DNA of 24,164 nt, taken from a virus. Made by a program: the position numbers and the translations under genes. The notes below the pieces were generated by a model. The model was not told the origin of the DNA. It saw nothing but the letters and a program-made list of their open reading frames with translations, and did no database searches. Where the stretch lies: the IMG/VR virus record IMGVR_UViG_3300025128_000327, positions 1 to 24,164 of that record; one strand, written 5' to 3'. Numbering within the stretch: the first letter of the stretch is position 1; the number at the start of each line of letters is the position of its first letter. Shown here one piece after another: positions 12,524-21,352 of the stretch.

Positions 12524-14005
12524 ATGGCAAGTACATACGTTAATGACCTCCGATTGGAGGAAATAGCAACCGGAGAGGCTTCCGGTACTTGGGGAACCAA
12601 AACCAATACGAGCCTAGAGTTGATTGGAGAAGCATTGGGATTTGGCACAGAAGCCATCACCACCAATGCTGACACGCATACCAGTACGATAGCAGACGGT
12701 GCGACCGATCCAGTTCGTGCTATGTTCGTTAAATATACTGGAACGCTCGATTCAACGTGTACGATTACTATTGCTCCCAACACAATTAATAGATTTCATA
12801 TTATTGAGAACGCAACTAGTGGATCTCAAAGCATCATAATTAAGCAGGGGTCTGGAGCAGAGGTAACTATTCCAACAGGTCAGACATCTGCTGTGTACCT
12901 AGACGGTGCGGGTAGCGGTGCGGCTGTCGTTGATGCATTTACCGATCTAAGTCTTGCAGGAACATTTAATGCGGCAGGAGACATCATCTCTGCTGGCACA
13001 ATACAGGCAACGGGTGACACAGCGGCAGGAGATGGAGCCGCTATGGGCTTCACTTCCACAGAAGGCTTGATTCTGACAGGTCAAGGGTCAACTAACGATG
13101 TCACCATTAAGAATGACGCAGATGCTGACGTATTAGAAATACCAACAGGCACAACGAATGTTACTGTCGCTGGAGATATTACAGCGGCTGGAACTCTTTT
13201 AGCCACTGGCGATACAGCGGCAGGAGATGCAGCCGCAATCGGATTTGCTTCAGCAGACGGTATTATTGTTACCGGACAAGGTTCTACCAACGATGTCAGT
13301 ATTAAGAATGATGCTGATACAACAGTCATAGCAATTCCAACAGGAACAGATGATGTTGAGTTTACAGATAACGTCACTTTAAAATCTGATTCATCAGTCT
13401 TGGCCTTTGGTGCAGACGGTGATGTCACTTTGACTCATGCCGCAGACACAAGTCTGACTTGTAACCTGATGATGGCGGCAACAACTTTTGAGCCTAGTGC
13501 AGATACAGCCGCAGGTGATAACGCAGCAATTGGTTTTACATCTACCGAAGGGATTGTTATTACCGGACAGGGTTCGACTAATGATGTGACCATCAAGAAC
13601 GACGCTGACGCGGATGTTATTGAGATACCCACAGGTACAACCAATGTCACAGTTGCAGGTGGTTTGACAGTTGGTGCTGTGGCGACAGCCAAGACAGACA
13701 CAGATACATCGAATACAGGTAGTGTCACATTAGACTTTTCTGCCAACCAAAATTTTGTATTAACACTGACAGGTAACGTTACATTGGCTAACCCGTCCAC
13801 AGAAACGGTTGGTCAAAGTGGCTTCATCGTGTGCATACAAGACGGCACGGGCGGTAGAACACTAAGTTTAGGAACAGATTATGAGACAGCCGCTGGTGGA
13901 GGGATTACTCTGTCCAGTGCCGCAAGTGCTACAGACATTATACCTTATGTTGTAGCGGCTTCTAACCGCATCCTTTTGGGTGCTCCACAATTGGCATTTA
14001 GTTAA
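12524..14005 (+). CDS. Tail fibre protein with three long internal repeats
   Basis: 493 residues. The N-terminal part (1-140; MASTYVNDLRLEEIATGEAS, continuing GTWGTKTN) resembles the virion-binding start of phage fibres. It is followed by three repeats with GDTAAGD, GQGSTNDV and KNDAD plus IPTGT landmarks at residues about 162-216, 227-278 and 326-379. The end (about 390-493) is a beta-rich Thr/Asn-rich domain with a hydrophobic C-terminus. Repeat fibres let length and binding properties vary. The protein is probably trimeric, as phage fibres usually are, and sits at the tail with the next, larger fibre. It starts six bases after the previous stop and overlaps the next ATG by one base. Confidence 0.75.
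   Translation: MASTYVNDLRLEEIATGEASGTWGTKTNTSLELIGEALGFGTEAITTNADTHTSTIADGATDPVRAMFVKYTGTLDSTCTITIAPNTINRFHIIENATSGSQSIIIKQGSGAEVTIPTGQTSAVYLDGAGSGAAVVDAFTDLSLAGTFNAAGDIISAGTIQATGDTAAGDGAAMGFTSTEGLILTGQGSTNDVTIKNDADADVLEIPTGTTNVTVAGDITAAGTLLATGDTAAGDAAAIGFASADGIIVTGQGSTNDVSIKNDADTTVIAIPTGTDDVEFTDNVTLKSDSSVLAFGADGDVTLTHAADTSLTCNLMMAATTFEPSADTAAGDNAAIGFTSTEGIVITGQGSTNDVTIKNDADADVIEIPTGTTNVTVAGGLTVGAVATAKTDTDTSNTGSVTLDFSANQNFVLTLTGNVTLANPSTETVGQSGFIVCIQDGTGGRTLSLGTDYETAAGGGITLSSAASATDIIPYVVAASNRILLGAPQLAFS
13007..13660 (+). repeat. Three dispersed copies of a fibre repeat
   Basis: Copies at about 13007-13171, 13202-13357 and 13499-13660. They share the codons for GDTAAGD, GQGSTNDV, KNDAD and IPTGT. 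The spacing is not regular: an extra segment of about 140 bases lies between the second and third copies. Confidence 0.8.
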
Positions 14006-16392
14006 TGTCTGGCCCATTTGGTTCATCGCAATGGATATACGCCTCTGGCGGTTTTTATGGATTTGAAATAGAAAATTCTTTACGTCTGAACGACGATGAT
14101 TCAGCTTTTTTATCCTTTACTCCATCGAGTGCAGGAAACCGCAGAACCTTTACATTCTCCTGCTGGGTCAAAAGAGGCAATCTGAGTAGCGGAGAAATGT
14201 ACATTTTTAGTGCTGGTCACACCGACTTCAATAATTTTGGTGGTTTGGAATTTCTCGGCAATGAAATACTTCTACAAAATTATAATAGTGGTACGCAGGT
14301 AGTTGCGAGAACAGGAGATGCATTATTCCGTGATGTCGGAAGCTGGTATAATATTGTCTGGCAGTTCGACTCCACTCAATCAACTGCCGCTGATAGAACA
14401 AAGCTTTATGTCAATGGAACACAAATAACGGCTTTTGATGGCTCGGATTCAGATTTAACTCTGAACTATGAAGGCCAGTTCAATGATGCTAGACAGCATA
14501 CTATTGGTTGCCGTCAGGCCGCTAGTCAAAGCGCATTTTTTGACGGCTATATTACAGAAATAAACTTCATAGACGGCACTGCACTAACTCCATCTTCATT
14601 CGGGGAGACTAAAGAAAATATCTGGATACCAAAAGACACATCAGGTCTTACATTTGGAACAAATGGATTCAGGTTGCAGTTTAAGAATAGTTCAGTAGGC
14701 TCTGCCAGTTCATCTACGGTAGGTGCAGACACTTCCGGTAATGACAATCATTTTGCATCTACGAATGTAGCGACTACCGACAATATGGTAGATGCACCGA
14801 CGGACAACTTCTGTGTGATGAATCCAATCGGACACTCGGATGGAGCGACACCGGGAACGTTATCAGAGGGCAATCTGGTTGTTGATACAGGCAATGCCAA
14901 GACGATTACCTATGGAACTTTTGCCATACCGACCAGCGGAAAATATTATTTTGAAGTAACGGCAGGGACTACTAATTCTACTCAATTAGGATTAGCCGTT
15001 AGGAGAGATGGAAGCACGTTTAGAAGTTTTGCTTATCGAGCTAATGGAGACAGTGTTACAAACACAACGGTTTCTGCAAGTGCTCCATTCGCTAGTTTCA
15101 CAAGCGGAGATGTTATAGGAGTGGCAGTAGATTCAGACACGCCAGACGTTGAGTTTTTTAAGAATGGGTCATCGCAAGGCTCTATTAACATTGACTTTTC
15201 GTTAGACAGTGGTGACTTGTTCCCATTTGTCACAGATACAAATGCATCTGCTAGCTGTGTTGTGACTTTTAATTTTGGTGCGACAGCATTTGCACAAACA
15301 GTTCCTAGCGGTTTTGATACAAAACTTTCAACAGCTAACCTTGCTTCACCCGCAGTTGGTGATCCAGAGGAATCTGAAAATCCCACAGAGTATTTTAGCA
15401 TCAAAACCTACACAGGAAACGGATCAACCCAAAGCATTACAGGAGTTGGACTGCAGAGCGATTGGACGTGGATTAAGAATCGTTCAGCCGCAGATGCTCA
15501 TGCTTTAACAGATAGCGTTAGGGGAGTCACCAAAGAGTTACAATCAAATGCTACTTCTGCTGAATCTACCAATGCGGATGGATTGACAGCATTTGGAGCG
15601 GATGGATTCAGCCTTGGTGATGACGACATCTATAACACTAACACTGAATCTTATGTTTCATGGAATTGGAAAGCTGGAACAAGTTTTTCAAATAGCGCAG
15701 GGTCAAATGATGCAACAATCGATTCAACGGGAAGCACTAGTTCAGAAGCTGGATTCAGCATCGTTACATATACCGGAAACGGATCTAGTGGTGGTGCAAC
15801 TATTTTTCATAATCTAGGGACAGTCCCAGAATGGATATTAATTAAACGCAGAGATGGTGCGGCTGATTGGATTAATTATCACGTTAGTTTGGGGAACACT
15901 CACGCAATCAGGTTTGGAACAGGGGCTTCAGAGGATGTTGAGTCATTTTTCAAAGACACCACACCCACATCAACTGTATTCAGGTGTGGAGGTGCGGGCG
16001 AAGTAAACGGAAGTTCAAACACATATGTGGCGTATTGTTTTGCACCAAAATCTGGATACAGTAAATTTGGGAGTTACGTCGGAAATGGAGATGCGGATGG
16101 CACCTTCATTTTCTTGAATTTTCGTGCGTCGTGGATTTTGATCAAACGAACTGATTCTGCTGATGATTGGATGATCGTGGACACTGCAAGAGCGGATGTT
16201 GTTGATCGCAATCCAGTAGATAATATTTTAGAATCAAATACCAGCGACGCAGAAGAAAGCGGTCTGCCGTGCGATTTCAACAGCAATGGCATAAAAATCC
16301 GAACAACTGATGCGGCATTCAATGCAGATGGCGGTAACTATATCTACATGGCATTTGCTGATCAGCCATTTAAGTTTGCAAATTCTAGGTGA
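14005..16392 (+). CDS. Receptor-binding tail fibre with LamG- and SPRY-like domains
   Basis: 795 residues from the ATG at 14005 (overlapping the previous TAA). Residues about 25-200 form a concanavalin/LamG-like lectin domain (FTFSCWVKRG, GSWYNIVWQF, KLYVNGTQI, HTIGCR, FFDGYITEINFIDGTALTPS). Residues about 300-430 fit a SPRY-like domain (GKYYFEVTAG; GVAVDSDTPDVEFFKNGSSQ). From about 464 to the end, a repeated module appears three times: a TGNG or VGNG turn, then WTWIKNR, EWILIKRRDG or SWILIKRTD; it closes with NYIYMAFADQPFKFANSR. LamG and SPRY folds bind sugars or proteins, so the gene is the best candidate for host recognition. It follows a first fibre and precedes an assembly-helper candidate. 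Domain names come from pattern recognition. Confidence 0.75.
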   Translation: MSGPFGSSQWIYASGGFYGFEIENSLRLNDDDSAFLSFTPSSAGNRRTFTFSCWVKRGNLSSGEMYIFSAGHTDFNNFGGLEFLGNEILLQNYNSGTQVVARTGDALFRDVGSWYNIVWQFDSTQSTAADRTKLYVNGTQITAFDGSDSDLTLNYEGQFNDARQHTIGCRQAASQSAFFDGYITEINFIDGTALTPSSFGETKENIWIPKDTSGLTFGTNGFRLQFKNSSVGSASSSTVGADTSGNDNHFASTNVATTDNMVDAPTDNFCVMNPIGHSDGATPGTLSEGNLVVDTGNAKTITYGTFAIPTSGKYYFEVTAGTTNSTQLGLAVRRDGSTFRSFAYRANGDSVTNTTVSASAPFASFTSGDVIGVAVDSDTPDVEFFKNGSSQGSINIDFSLDSGDLFPFVTDTNASASCVVTFNFGATAFAQTVPSGFDTKLSTANLASPAVGDPEESENPTEYFSIKTYTGNGSTQSITGVGLQSDWTWIKNRSAADAHALTDSVRGVTKELQSNATSAESTNADGLTAFGADGFSLGDDDIYNTNTESYVSWNWKAGTSFSNSAGSNDATIDSTGSTSSEAGFSIVTYTGNGSSGGATIFHNLGTVPEWILIKRRDGAADWINYHVSLGNTHAIRFGTGASEDVESFFKDTTPTSTVFRCGGAGEVNGSSNTYVAYCFAPKSGYSKFGSYVGNGDADGTFIFLNFRASWILIKRTDSADDWMIVDTARADVVDRNPVDNILESNTSDAEESGLPCDFNSNGIKIRTTDAAFNADGGNYIYMAFADQPFKFANSR

Positions 16393-16398
16393 TAAAAA

Positions 16399-16959
16399 AT
16401 GTGGAAGTTAGGCGAGAAAGTTATAAGAGAAGGTAAGGCTTGGGTTGATGGAAACAGTGTCACACATCCTCAAACTTGGGCTAGATGGACAGACGAAGAG
16501 AAAAAAGCTGTTGGATTAACTTTTGTAGCCGATCCGAAAACTTGGGACAATCGATTCTATTGGGGGTGGGATGCGAAAGAAGAAAACCTCATCGAGCGAT
16601 CTCTTGACGACCAAAACAAAGTTGACTCCGATGGCAAAGCCATTCTCGACACAGATGGAAAACAAGTCGTCATCCTTGGACTTAAAAGCCTTGCGATCAA
16701 AAGAACAAAAGAGGAAGCGAGAAATCTCTTATCGTCATTTGACTGGTATGTTACGAGAAAGGCAGAAGCGGGAACAGCGATACCAGATACCGTTGGAAAT
16801 TACAGAACGGCTGTCCGCAATAAATGCAAAACTATCGAAGATGCGATAACAGCGTGTGATACGCATGCTAAATTTATAGCTCTGTATGATGTTCCTGTTG
16901 ATGGCAAAGGTGTGCCAACAGGTAATGCACCTATTGCCGATTGGCCTGATGAAATCTGA
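16399..16959 (+). CDS. Putative tail fibre assembly or associated protein
   Basis: 186 residues from the ATG at 16399, seven bases after the fibre stop and without a clear Shine-Dalgarno. The C-terminal segment (SSFDWYVTRKAEAGTAIPDT at 112-131, then YRTAVRNKCKTIEDAI) resembles the end of the tail-fibre-assembly proteins coded after fibres in many phages. The N-terminal half is rich in Trp and Lys (GKAWVDGNSVTHPQTWARWT) and shows an Asp/Gly/Lys spacer region (VDSDGKAILDTDGKQV). A chaperone or accessory role for the fibre is inferred from order plus this motif. One-base overlap (TGATG) with the next gene. Confidence 0.6.
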   Translation: MWKLGEKVIREGKAWVDGNSVTHPQTWARWTDEEKKAVGLTFVADPKTWDNRFYWGWDAKEENLIERSLDDQNKVDSDGKAILDTDGKQVVILGLKSLAIKRTKEEARNLLSSFDWYVTRKAEAGTAIPDTVGNYRTAVRNKCKTIEDAITACDTHAKFIALYDVPVDGKGVPTGNAPIADWPDEI

Positions 16960-18884
16960 TGCCTTTAACTAAGCTTGCTTTTCGACCAGGGATCCAAAAA
17001 GAGATTACCTCCTATTCTAATGAGGGCGGTTGGAACGACTGCGATAAAGTTAGGTTTCGTGCAGGATTCGCTGAAAAGATAGGTGGCTGGCAGAAGTTTG
17101 CAATCAACACTTATCTTGGGACAGCCAGAGCGTTGCATCCCTTTGTTGCTTTGGATAAAAGTCGTTATCTAGGGGTAGGTACAAATAAAAAATACTACAT
17201 CCATGAAGGTGGTGCTTTTTACGACATCACACCTGTTCGTCTAACTACCTCTGCTGGTGATGCTACCTTTGATGCTACAAATGGATCTTCTACTATTACG
17301 GTGACTGAAAACGGACATGGTGCAATTGCTGGCGACTTTGTAACTTTCTCTGGTGCAGCAACATTGGGTGGTGTAATTACTGCTAATGTTCTAAACCAAG
17401 AGTATGAAGTTGTTACAGTTACTGACGACAACACTTATACGATTACAGCTAGAGCCGCTGCTACTACCATTTCATCAATCACTGTAGATGGAGCACTTAG
17501 CTTTACACCTCTAGCCGCCAACAGTTCTGACAGCGGTTCAGGCGGTAGCTCTACTGTTGCTAAGTATCAAATCAATGCAGGTCTTGATACATCTGTAACT
17601 GGCAATGGCTGGGGTGCGGGAACCTGGGGCCGTGGCACATGGGACAGTGATGCTGATTTATCCGTCACTTCTGCAATTTTACGCATTTGGACACACGATA
17701 ATTTCGGTGAAGATTTAATCATTAATGTGCGTGACGGTGATATTTTTTACTGGGATACCAGCGTCGGGCTCGACACTCGCTCCGTCAAACTATCTACTCG
17801 GACAAATGCCGATGCCGGTACACCAACCATAGCAAAACAAGTGATTGTTTCTGACGTAGACCGTCATGTGATTGCCTTTGGTTGCGATGCTGTTGGTTCA
17901 ATAGGAACACAAGACCCACTATTGATACGTTTCAGCAGTCAAGAAGATCCAACAACTTGGATACCGTCAGCTACTAATACAGCCGGTGATCTACGTCTAG
18001 GTTCTGGTTCTGAAATTATTACAGCGGTAGAAACCAGACAACAGATACTGGTGATTACCGACGTGTCTGTTCACAGTATGCAGTTCCTTGGACCACCGTT
18101 CACCTTCGGTGTACAGATGATCTCTGAAAATATTACCATTCGTGGACCGCAAGCCGCAGTTGCTGTAGATGACACCGTGTTTTGGATGGGTGTACAAGAG
18201 TTCTATGTATATAGCGGATCAGTGAAAAAGTTGCCTTGTTCTGTGAAAGATCATGTGTTTAGCGATTTTAATACCGGGCAGGCAGAAAAAGTTATTGCAG
18301 GAGTCAACTCTAGTTTCGGTGAAATCTGGTGGTTTTATCCTTCTGCAAGTTCTACTGAGAATGATAAGTACGTTATTTACAACTACGAGCAACAAATCTG
18401 GTATATCGGCAGTTTGGCTCGTACTGCTTGGCTTGATCGCGGTATTAATGATTTCCCCCTAGCGGCAAATACGGACAACTTGTTGTACAACCATGAATTT
18501 GGTTTTGATGACGGCAGCACCAATGGAGCGATATCCGCGCACATTGAATCAAGTCAGATGGATATACAGGATGGTGACGGGTTCCTGTTTATACGACGGA
18601 TATTGCCGGATCTTACCTTCCGGTCATCTACCGGAGCCGGTAGCGATAACCCAGCGGCTAACTTTATACTGAAAGCGCGTAATTTTCCGGGCACTAATTA
18701 CGGTAATTCAGAAACAGCGGGTGTGACACAAACTTCAACCAGCCCGATAGAACAATTCACCGACCAAGTGCATGTGCGATTGCGTGGACGATCGTTTGCT
18801 TTACGGGTAGAAAGCACGGCAGAAGGTGTTGGGTGGCGATTGGGTAGTCCGCGTGTTGATATTAGACCGGACGGCAGACGATGA
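16959..18884 (+). CDS. Tail hub or nozzle protein, P22 gp10-like plan
   Basis: 641 residues. The start (LAFRPGIQKEITSYSNEGGW at 6-25, then DKVRFRAGFAEKIGGWQKF) is a familiar opening of tail-hub-type proteins. A Ser/Thr-rich inserted beta segment (about 95-200) and a Gly/Trp-rich turn (GNGWGAGTWGRGTWDSD at 215-231) follow. After that comes a long beta-rich part with repeated strands (VQEFYVYSGSV; YNYEQQIWYIGSLARTAW), as expected for a beta-propeller. The end is basic (VDIRPDGRR). P22 gp10 forms the tail hub between adaptor and needle; here the resemblance is one of size, plan and position, not identity. The next gene overlaps its stop (ATGA). Confidence 0.6.
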   Translation: MPLTKLAFRPGIQKEITSYSNEGGWNDCDKVRFRAGFAEKIGGWQKFAINTYLGTARALHPFVALDKSRYLGVGTNKKYYIHEGGAFYDITPVRLTTSAGDATFDATNGSSTITVTENGHGAIAGDFVTFSGAATLGGVITANVLNQEYEVVTVTDDNTYTITARAAATTISSITVDGALSFTPLAANSSDSGSGGSSTVAKYQINAGLDTSVTGNGWGAGTWGRGTWDSDADLSVTSAILRIWTHDNFGEDLIINVRDGDIFYWDTSVGLDTRSVKLSTRTNADAGTPTIAKQVIVSDVDRHVIAFGCDAVGSIGTQDPLLIRFSSQEDPTTWIPSATNTAGDLRLGSGSEIITAVETRQQILVITDVSVHSMQFLGPPFTFGVQMISENITIRGPQAAVAVDDTVFWMGVQEFYVYSGSVKKLPCSVKDHVFSDFNTGQAEKVIAGVNSSFGEIWWFYPSASSTENDKYVIYNYEQQIWYIGSLARTAWLDRGINDFPLAANTDNLLYNHEFGFDDGSTNGAISAHIESSQMDIQDGDGFLFIRRILPDLTFRSSTGAGSDNPAANFILKARNFPGTNYGNSETAGVTQTSTSPIEQFTDQVHVRLRGRSFALRVESTAEGVGWRLGSPRVDIRPDGRR

Positions 18885-19174
18885 GCCGCCGACTAGCTAG
18901 ACCGTTTTTCCCTGTACCACCACAGGATTATGACCGTAGCTACTTTACAGAGGTAATTAGAGCGTTTTCTGTGTTTTTGCAACAAGTGCAGAATCCAGGC
19001 GATGCACGGCACACGGAACTAACGTTGACAAATATACAGACGCACGATCAAGGATTAGAGGTTGGTGCTTTGTTTAATGTAGATGGGTTTGTTAAGATAA
19101 CGCAAAGTAATACTCCGCACGTTGCTGGCAACAGTGCAACTGGCGCTATCGGAACAGTAAGTATAACGACTTAG
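18881..19174 (+). CDS. Small tail-module protein
   Basis: 97 residues from the ATG at 18881. The start is basic and Pro-rich (MSRRLARPFFPVPPQDYDRS), continues with a helix (FTEVIRAFSVFLQQVQNPGD), and ends with a beta-type segment (FVKITQSNTPHVAGNSATGA). I recall small proteins of this pattern next to the hub gene in many marine phages. Its function is unknown, and it is probably a minor virion component. The next start follows after a nine-base gap. Confidence 0.65.
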   Translation: MSRRLARPFFPVPPQDYDRSYFTEVIRAFSVFLQQVQNPGDARHTELTLTNIQTHDQGLEVGALFNVDGFVKITQSNTPHVAGNSATGAIGTVSITT

Positions 19175-19183
19175 GAAAATAAG

Positions 19184-21352
19184 ATGGCCTCAAGCGCAGC
19201 AGATATGCAACAAATGTTAGGTATGGGAGCCCCCGCCCCAATGGCACCAATGGCACCCATGCCTCCAACAGCTTCTGGAATTGCTATGTTACCAGAGGCA
19301 ACGCCTCCACAAGACATGGACATGGACATGGACATGGACATGGACATGGACATGCCTTTACCCGAGGGTGGTATTGCAAGCACCATATCCACTCTTAAAG
19401 ATATGGGAAGGCAGGGCGATAGTCTTATTGCACACCTGACTCCCGGAGAGATTGTCGTACCTAGAGACATTTTAGAACAAAATCCAGAAGTTCAAGAATT
19501 AATTTTTGCAGAAATGCGGTTAGCCGGTATTGAAGATCCACAACAATACATTGTTGGTTCTGGAGCAAACTCAATTAATCCAGACTCTGGACTACCTGAA
19601 TTTTTTATTAAACAACTGTCCAGAACTATACGTCGTGGAGTACGAAATGTCGGACGAGCTTTAAAAAGAGCCGCTCCTGTTGTTTTACCATTAGCTTTAG
19701 GTGCAATTAATCCGTTTGGTTTAGGCGCTATAGCTTCTGGAGCTTTGGCTTCTGGAGTCGGATCTCTGTTACAAGGCGGTAAAATTAAAGATGCGTTTAA
19801 ATCTGCTTTAGTTGGTGGAGCACTAGGTGGTGTAGGTCAAGGACTATCACAAGGTTTCCAGACAGCACGACAAGGCGGATCGTTTACAACAGGTTTTGGA
19901 AAGGGTTTAAGTCAGGCGGGAACAGATTTTACAGGAATGTTTAACCAAGCTGCCGCTGCTCCTTCTCGAGTTAGTGAAATGGTGGCAGATCAAGCGTTTC
20001 CGGTAGATATGCCCCAAAATATAGGGGTCCGCTCAAGTCCCGATCAGTTCCTTCCTGAACTTCCGACATCCGCTAATTCTGTAGAAATATTTAATCAGTT
20101 GCCTGGGCCAACATACGATCAGTTTGGTAACGTTATATCTACTAGACCACCCTCTGTTCCAAATGTTTCGGGCACTGCGGCTATGGAAAACATTAATATA
20201 CGACCAAGTTTTCTTCCAGAACAGGCACAAGCTAGTGCATTTCCCTCCCCTGCACCTCAGTTAGCATCTGAATCTAAAGTATTAGGGGGGCCCTCTAACG
20301 TAGGAAGAAGAGTAACCGAAATGAGACAACTACCTCAAGGGTATCGAGAAACCTTGTCTTTTAGAGAGCCTTCTTTCCTTCCTGAACGGGCCATAGCGGA
20401 TGCGCTTCCTGTTCGAACAGATGTTTTAGGTGGCGCAGCAGGGGAAAACGTTGGAGCACTCGCTACTCAAAGAACTTCTCCTTTAACAGCAGCAGATTTT
20501 AGAGAGCCTTCTTTCCTTCCTGAACTTGCCCCTGTCGGAACACGGGCCCCTGTTCGAGCAGATGTTTTAGGTAGCGCAGCAGGGGAAAACATTAATATAA
20601 CCCCCTTTCAAAGAACTTCTACTTTAACAGCGGAAGATTTCTTACCTTCAACTACACCTGCCCCAACTATAACTACACCTCCTGCATCAGAACCCTCTTT
20701 GTTAGATCGCGCACAAGACTATATGTTTAGAGGCGGTAAAACTCGTGAAGCTATTAATTTAGCTAAAGATAAGGCGGAACAGGCTTATCTTGCTAGAGCC
20801 GCTAGAACGGGGATTACCCCAACAGAAGCGGGTTTAGCGGCCGCTAGATCGGCTGCAGGTCCGAATATCCTTCAACGGTTTGGACCTAGCGTTGCTGCTG
20901 GTACAGGTATCGCGGCATTAGGTGGGTTTTTTGAAACCCCCGAGCCGGATGATCCCAGAGACTTTTATGAAGGAGCACCTAGTTTTACTGACATGAGCCC
21001 AGAGGAGCAGGCTCGATTTAGGGTAGCTAATTTAACCAGTGGACCAGCATTCTCAAGACCCTTCTTGGTACAGCAAGCTCCGGCTCCAATAGCTTCACAA
21101 TTAGCTTTTAGACCATTTTTTCAACCGGTTCAGTACGCCGCAAAAGGCGGTGAAATGAAAACATTTCCAAGAAAAAACGGCATGATAAACGGCCCAGGGA
21201 CCGGTACATCTGATGATGTACCGGCAATGTTGTCTGACGGTGAATTTGTTATGACAGCAAAAGCCGTGCGTGGTGCAGGGAACGGTAATCGAGATGCAGG
21301 GATTAAGACAATGTATAACTTAATGTCTGCTTTTGAAATGGGGACCGCATAG
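19184..21352 (+). CDS. Large internal virion protein candidate with two GE-V motifs
   Basis: 722 residues. The start is Met/Pro/Ala-rich, followed by a seven-fold Asp-Met run. A conserved segment GDSLIAHLTPGEIVVPRDIL lies at 78-97. Then come GSGANSINPDSGLPEFFIKQ (126-145), a basic linker and a hydrophobic Gly/Ala segment at about 163-197 (APVVLPLALGAINPFGLGAI). The middle is Pro-rich with a near-duplicate segment, then a short helical part, and at the end a second related segment, GPGTGTSDDVPAMLSDGEFV (670-689). The hydrophobic stretch could insert in a membrane, so a pore-forming ejection protein is a reasonable reading. The family is known to me only as recurrent in marine phages without function. 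It overlaps the next start by one base. Confidence 0.65.
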   Translation: MASSAADMQQMLGMGAPAPMAPMAPMPPTASGIAMLPEATPPQDMDMDMDMDMDMDMPLPEGGIASTISTLKDMGRQGDSLIAHLTPGEIVVPRDILEQNPEVQELIFAEMRLAGIEDPQQYIVGSGANSINPDSGLPEFFIKQLSRTIRRGVRNVGRALKRAAPVVLPLALGAINPFGLGAIASGALASGVGSLLQGGKIKDAFKSALVGGALGGVGQGLSQGFQTARQGGSFTTGFGKGLSQAGTDFTGMFNQAAAAPSRVSEMVADQAFPVDMPQNIGVRSSPDQFLPELPTSANSVEIFNQLPGPTYDQFGNVISTRPPSVPNVSGTAAMENINIRPSFLPEQAQASAFPSPAPQLASESKVLGGPSNVGRRVTEMRQLPQGYRETLSFREPSFLPERAIADALPVRTDVLGGAAGENVGALATQRTSPLTAADFREPSFLPELAPVGTRAPVRADVLGSAAGENINITPFQRTSTLTAEDFLPSTTPAPTITTPPASEPSLLDRAQDYMFRGGKTREAINLAKDKAEQAYLARAARTGITPTEAGLAAARSAAGPNILQRFGPSVAAGTGIAALGGFFETPEPDDPRDFYEGAPSFTDMSPEEQARFRVANLTSGPAFSRPFLVQQAPAPIASQLAFRPFFQPVQYAAKGGEMKTFPRKNGMINGPGTGTSDDVPAMLSDGEFVMTAKAVRGAGNGNRDAGIKTMYNLMSAFEMGTA
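19313..19354 (+). repeat. Seven GACATG hexanucleotide repeats
   Basis: Seven direct copies encode seven Asp-Met pairs. Perfect hexamers in a coding region suggest slippage-prone DNA; changes keep the frame. Confidence 0.95.
20359..20640 (+). repeat. Duplicated segment of about 140 bp
   Basis: TTTTAGAGAGCCTTCTTTCC and its continuation occur at 20359 and 20497, and a block beginning GTTCGA(A/G)CAGATGTTTTAGG is found at 20411 and 20552. The period is 138-141 bases. The two copies encode FREPSFLPE and VLG(G/S)AAGEN blocks in the internal-protein candidate. Confidence 0.8.
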
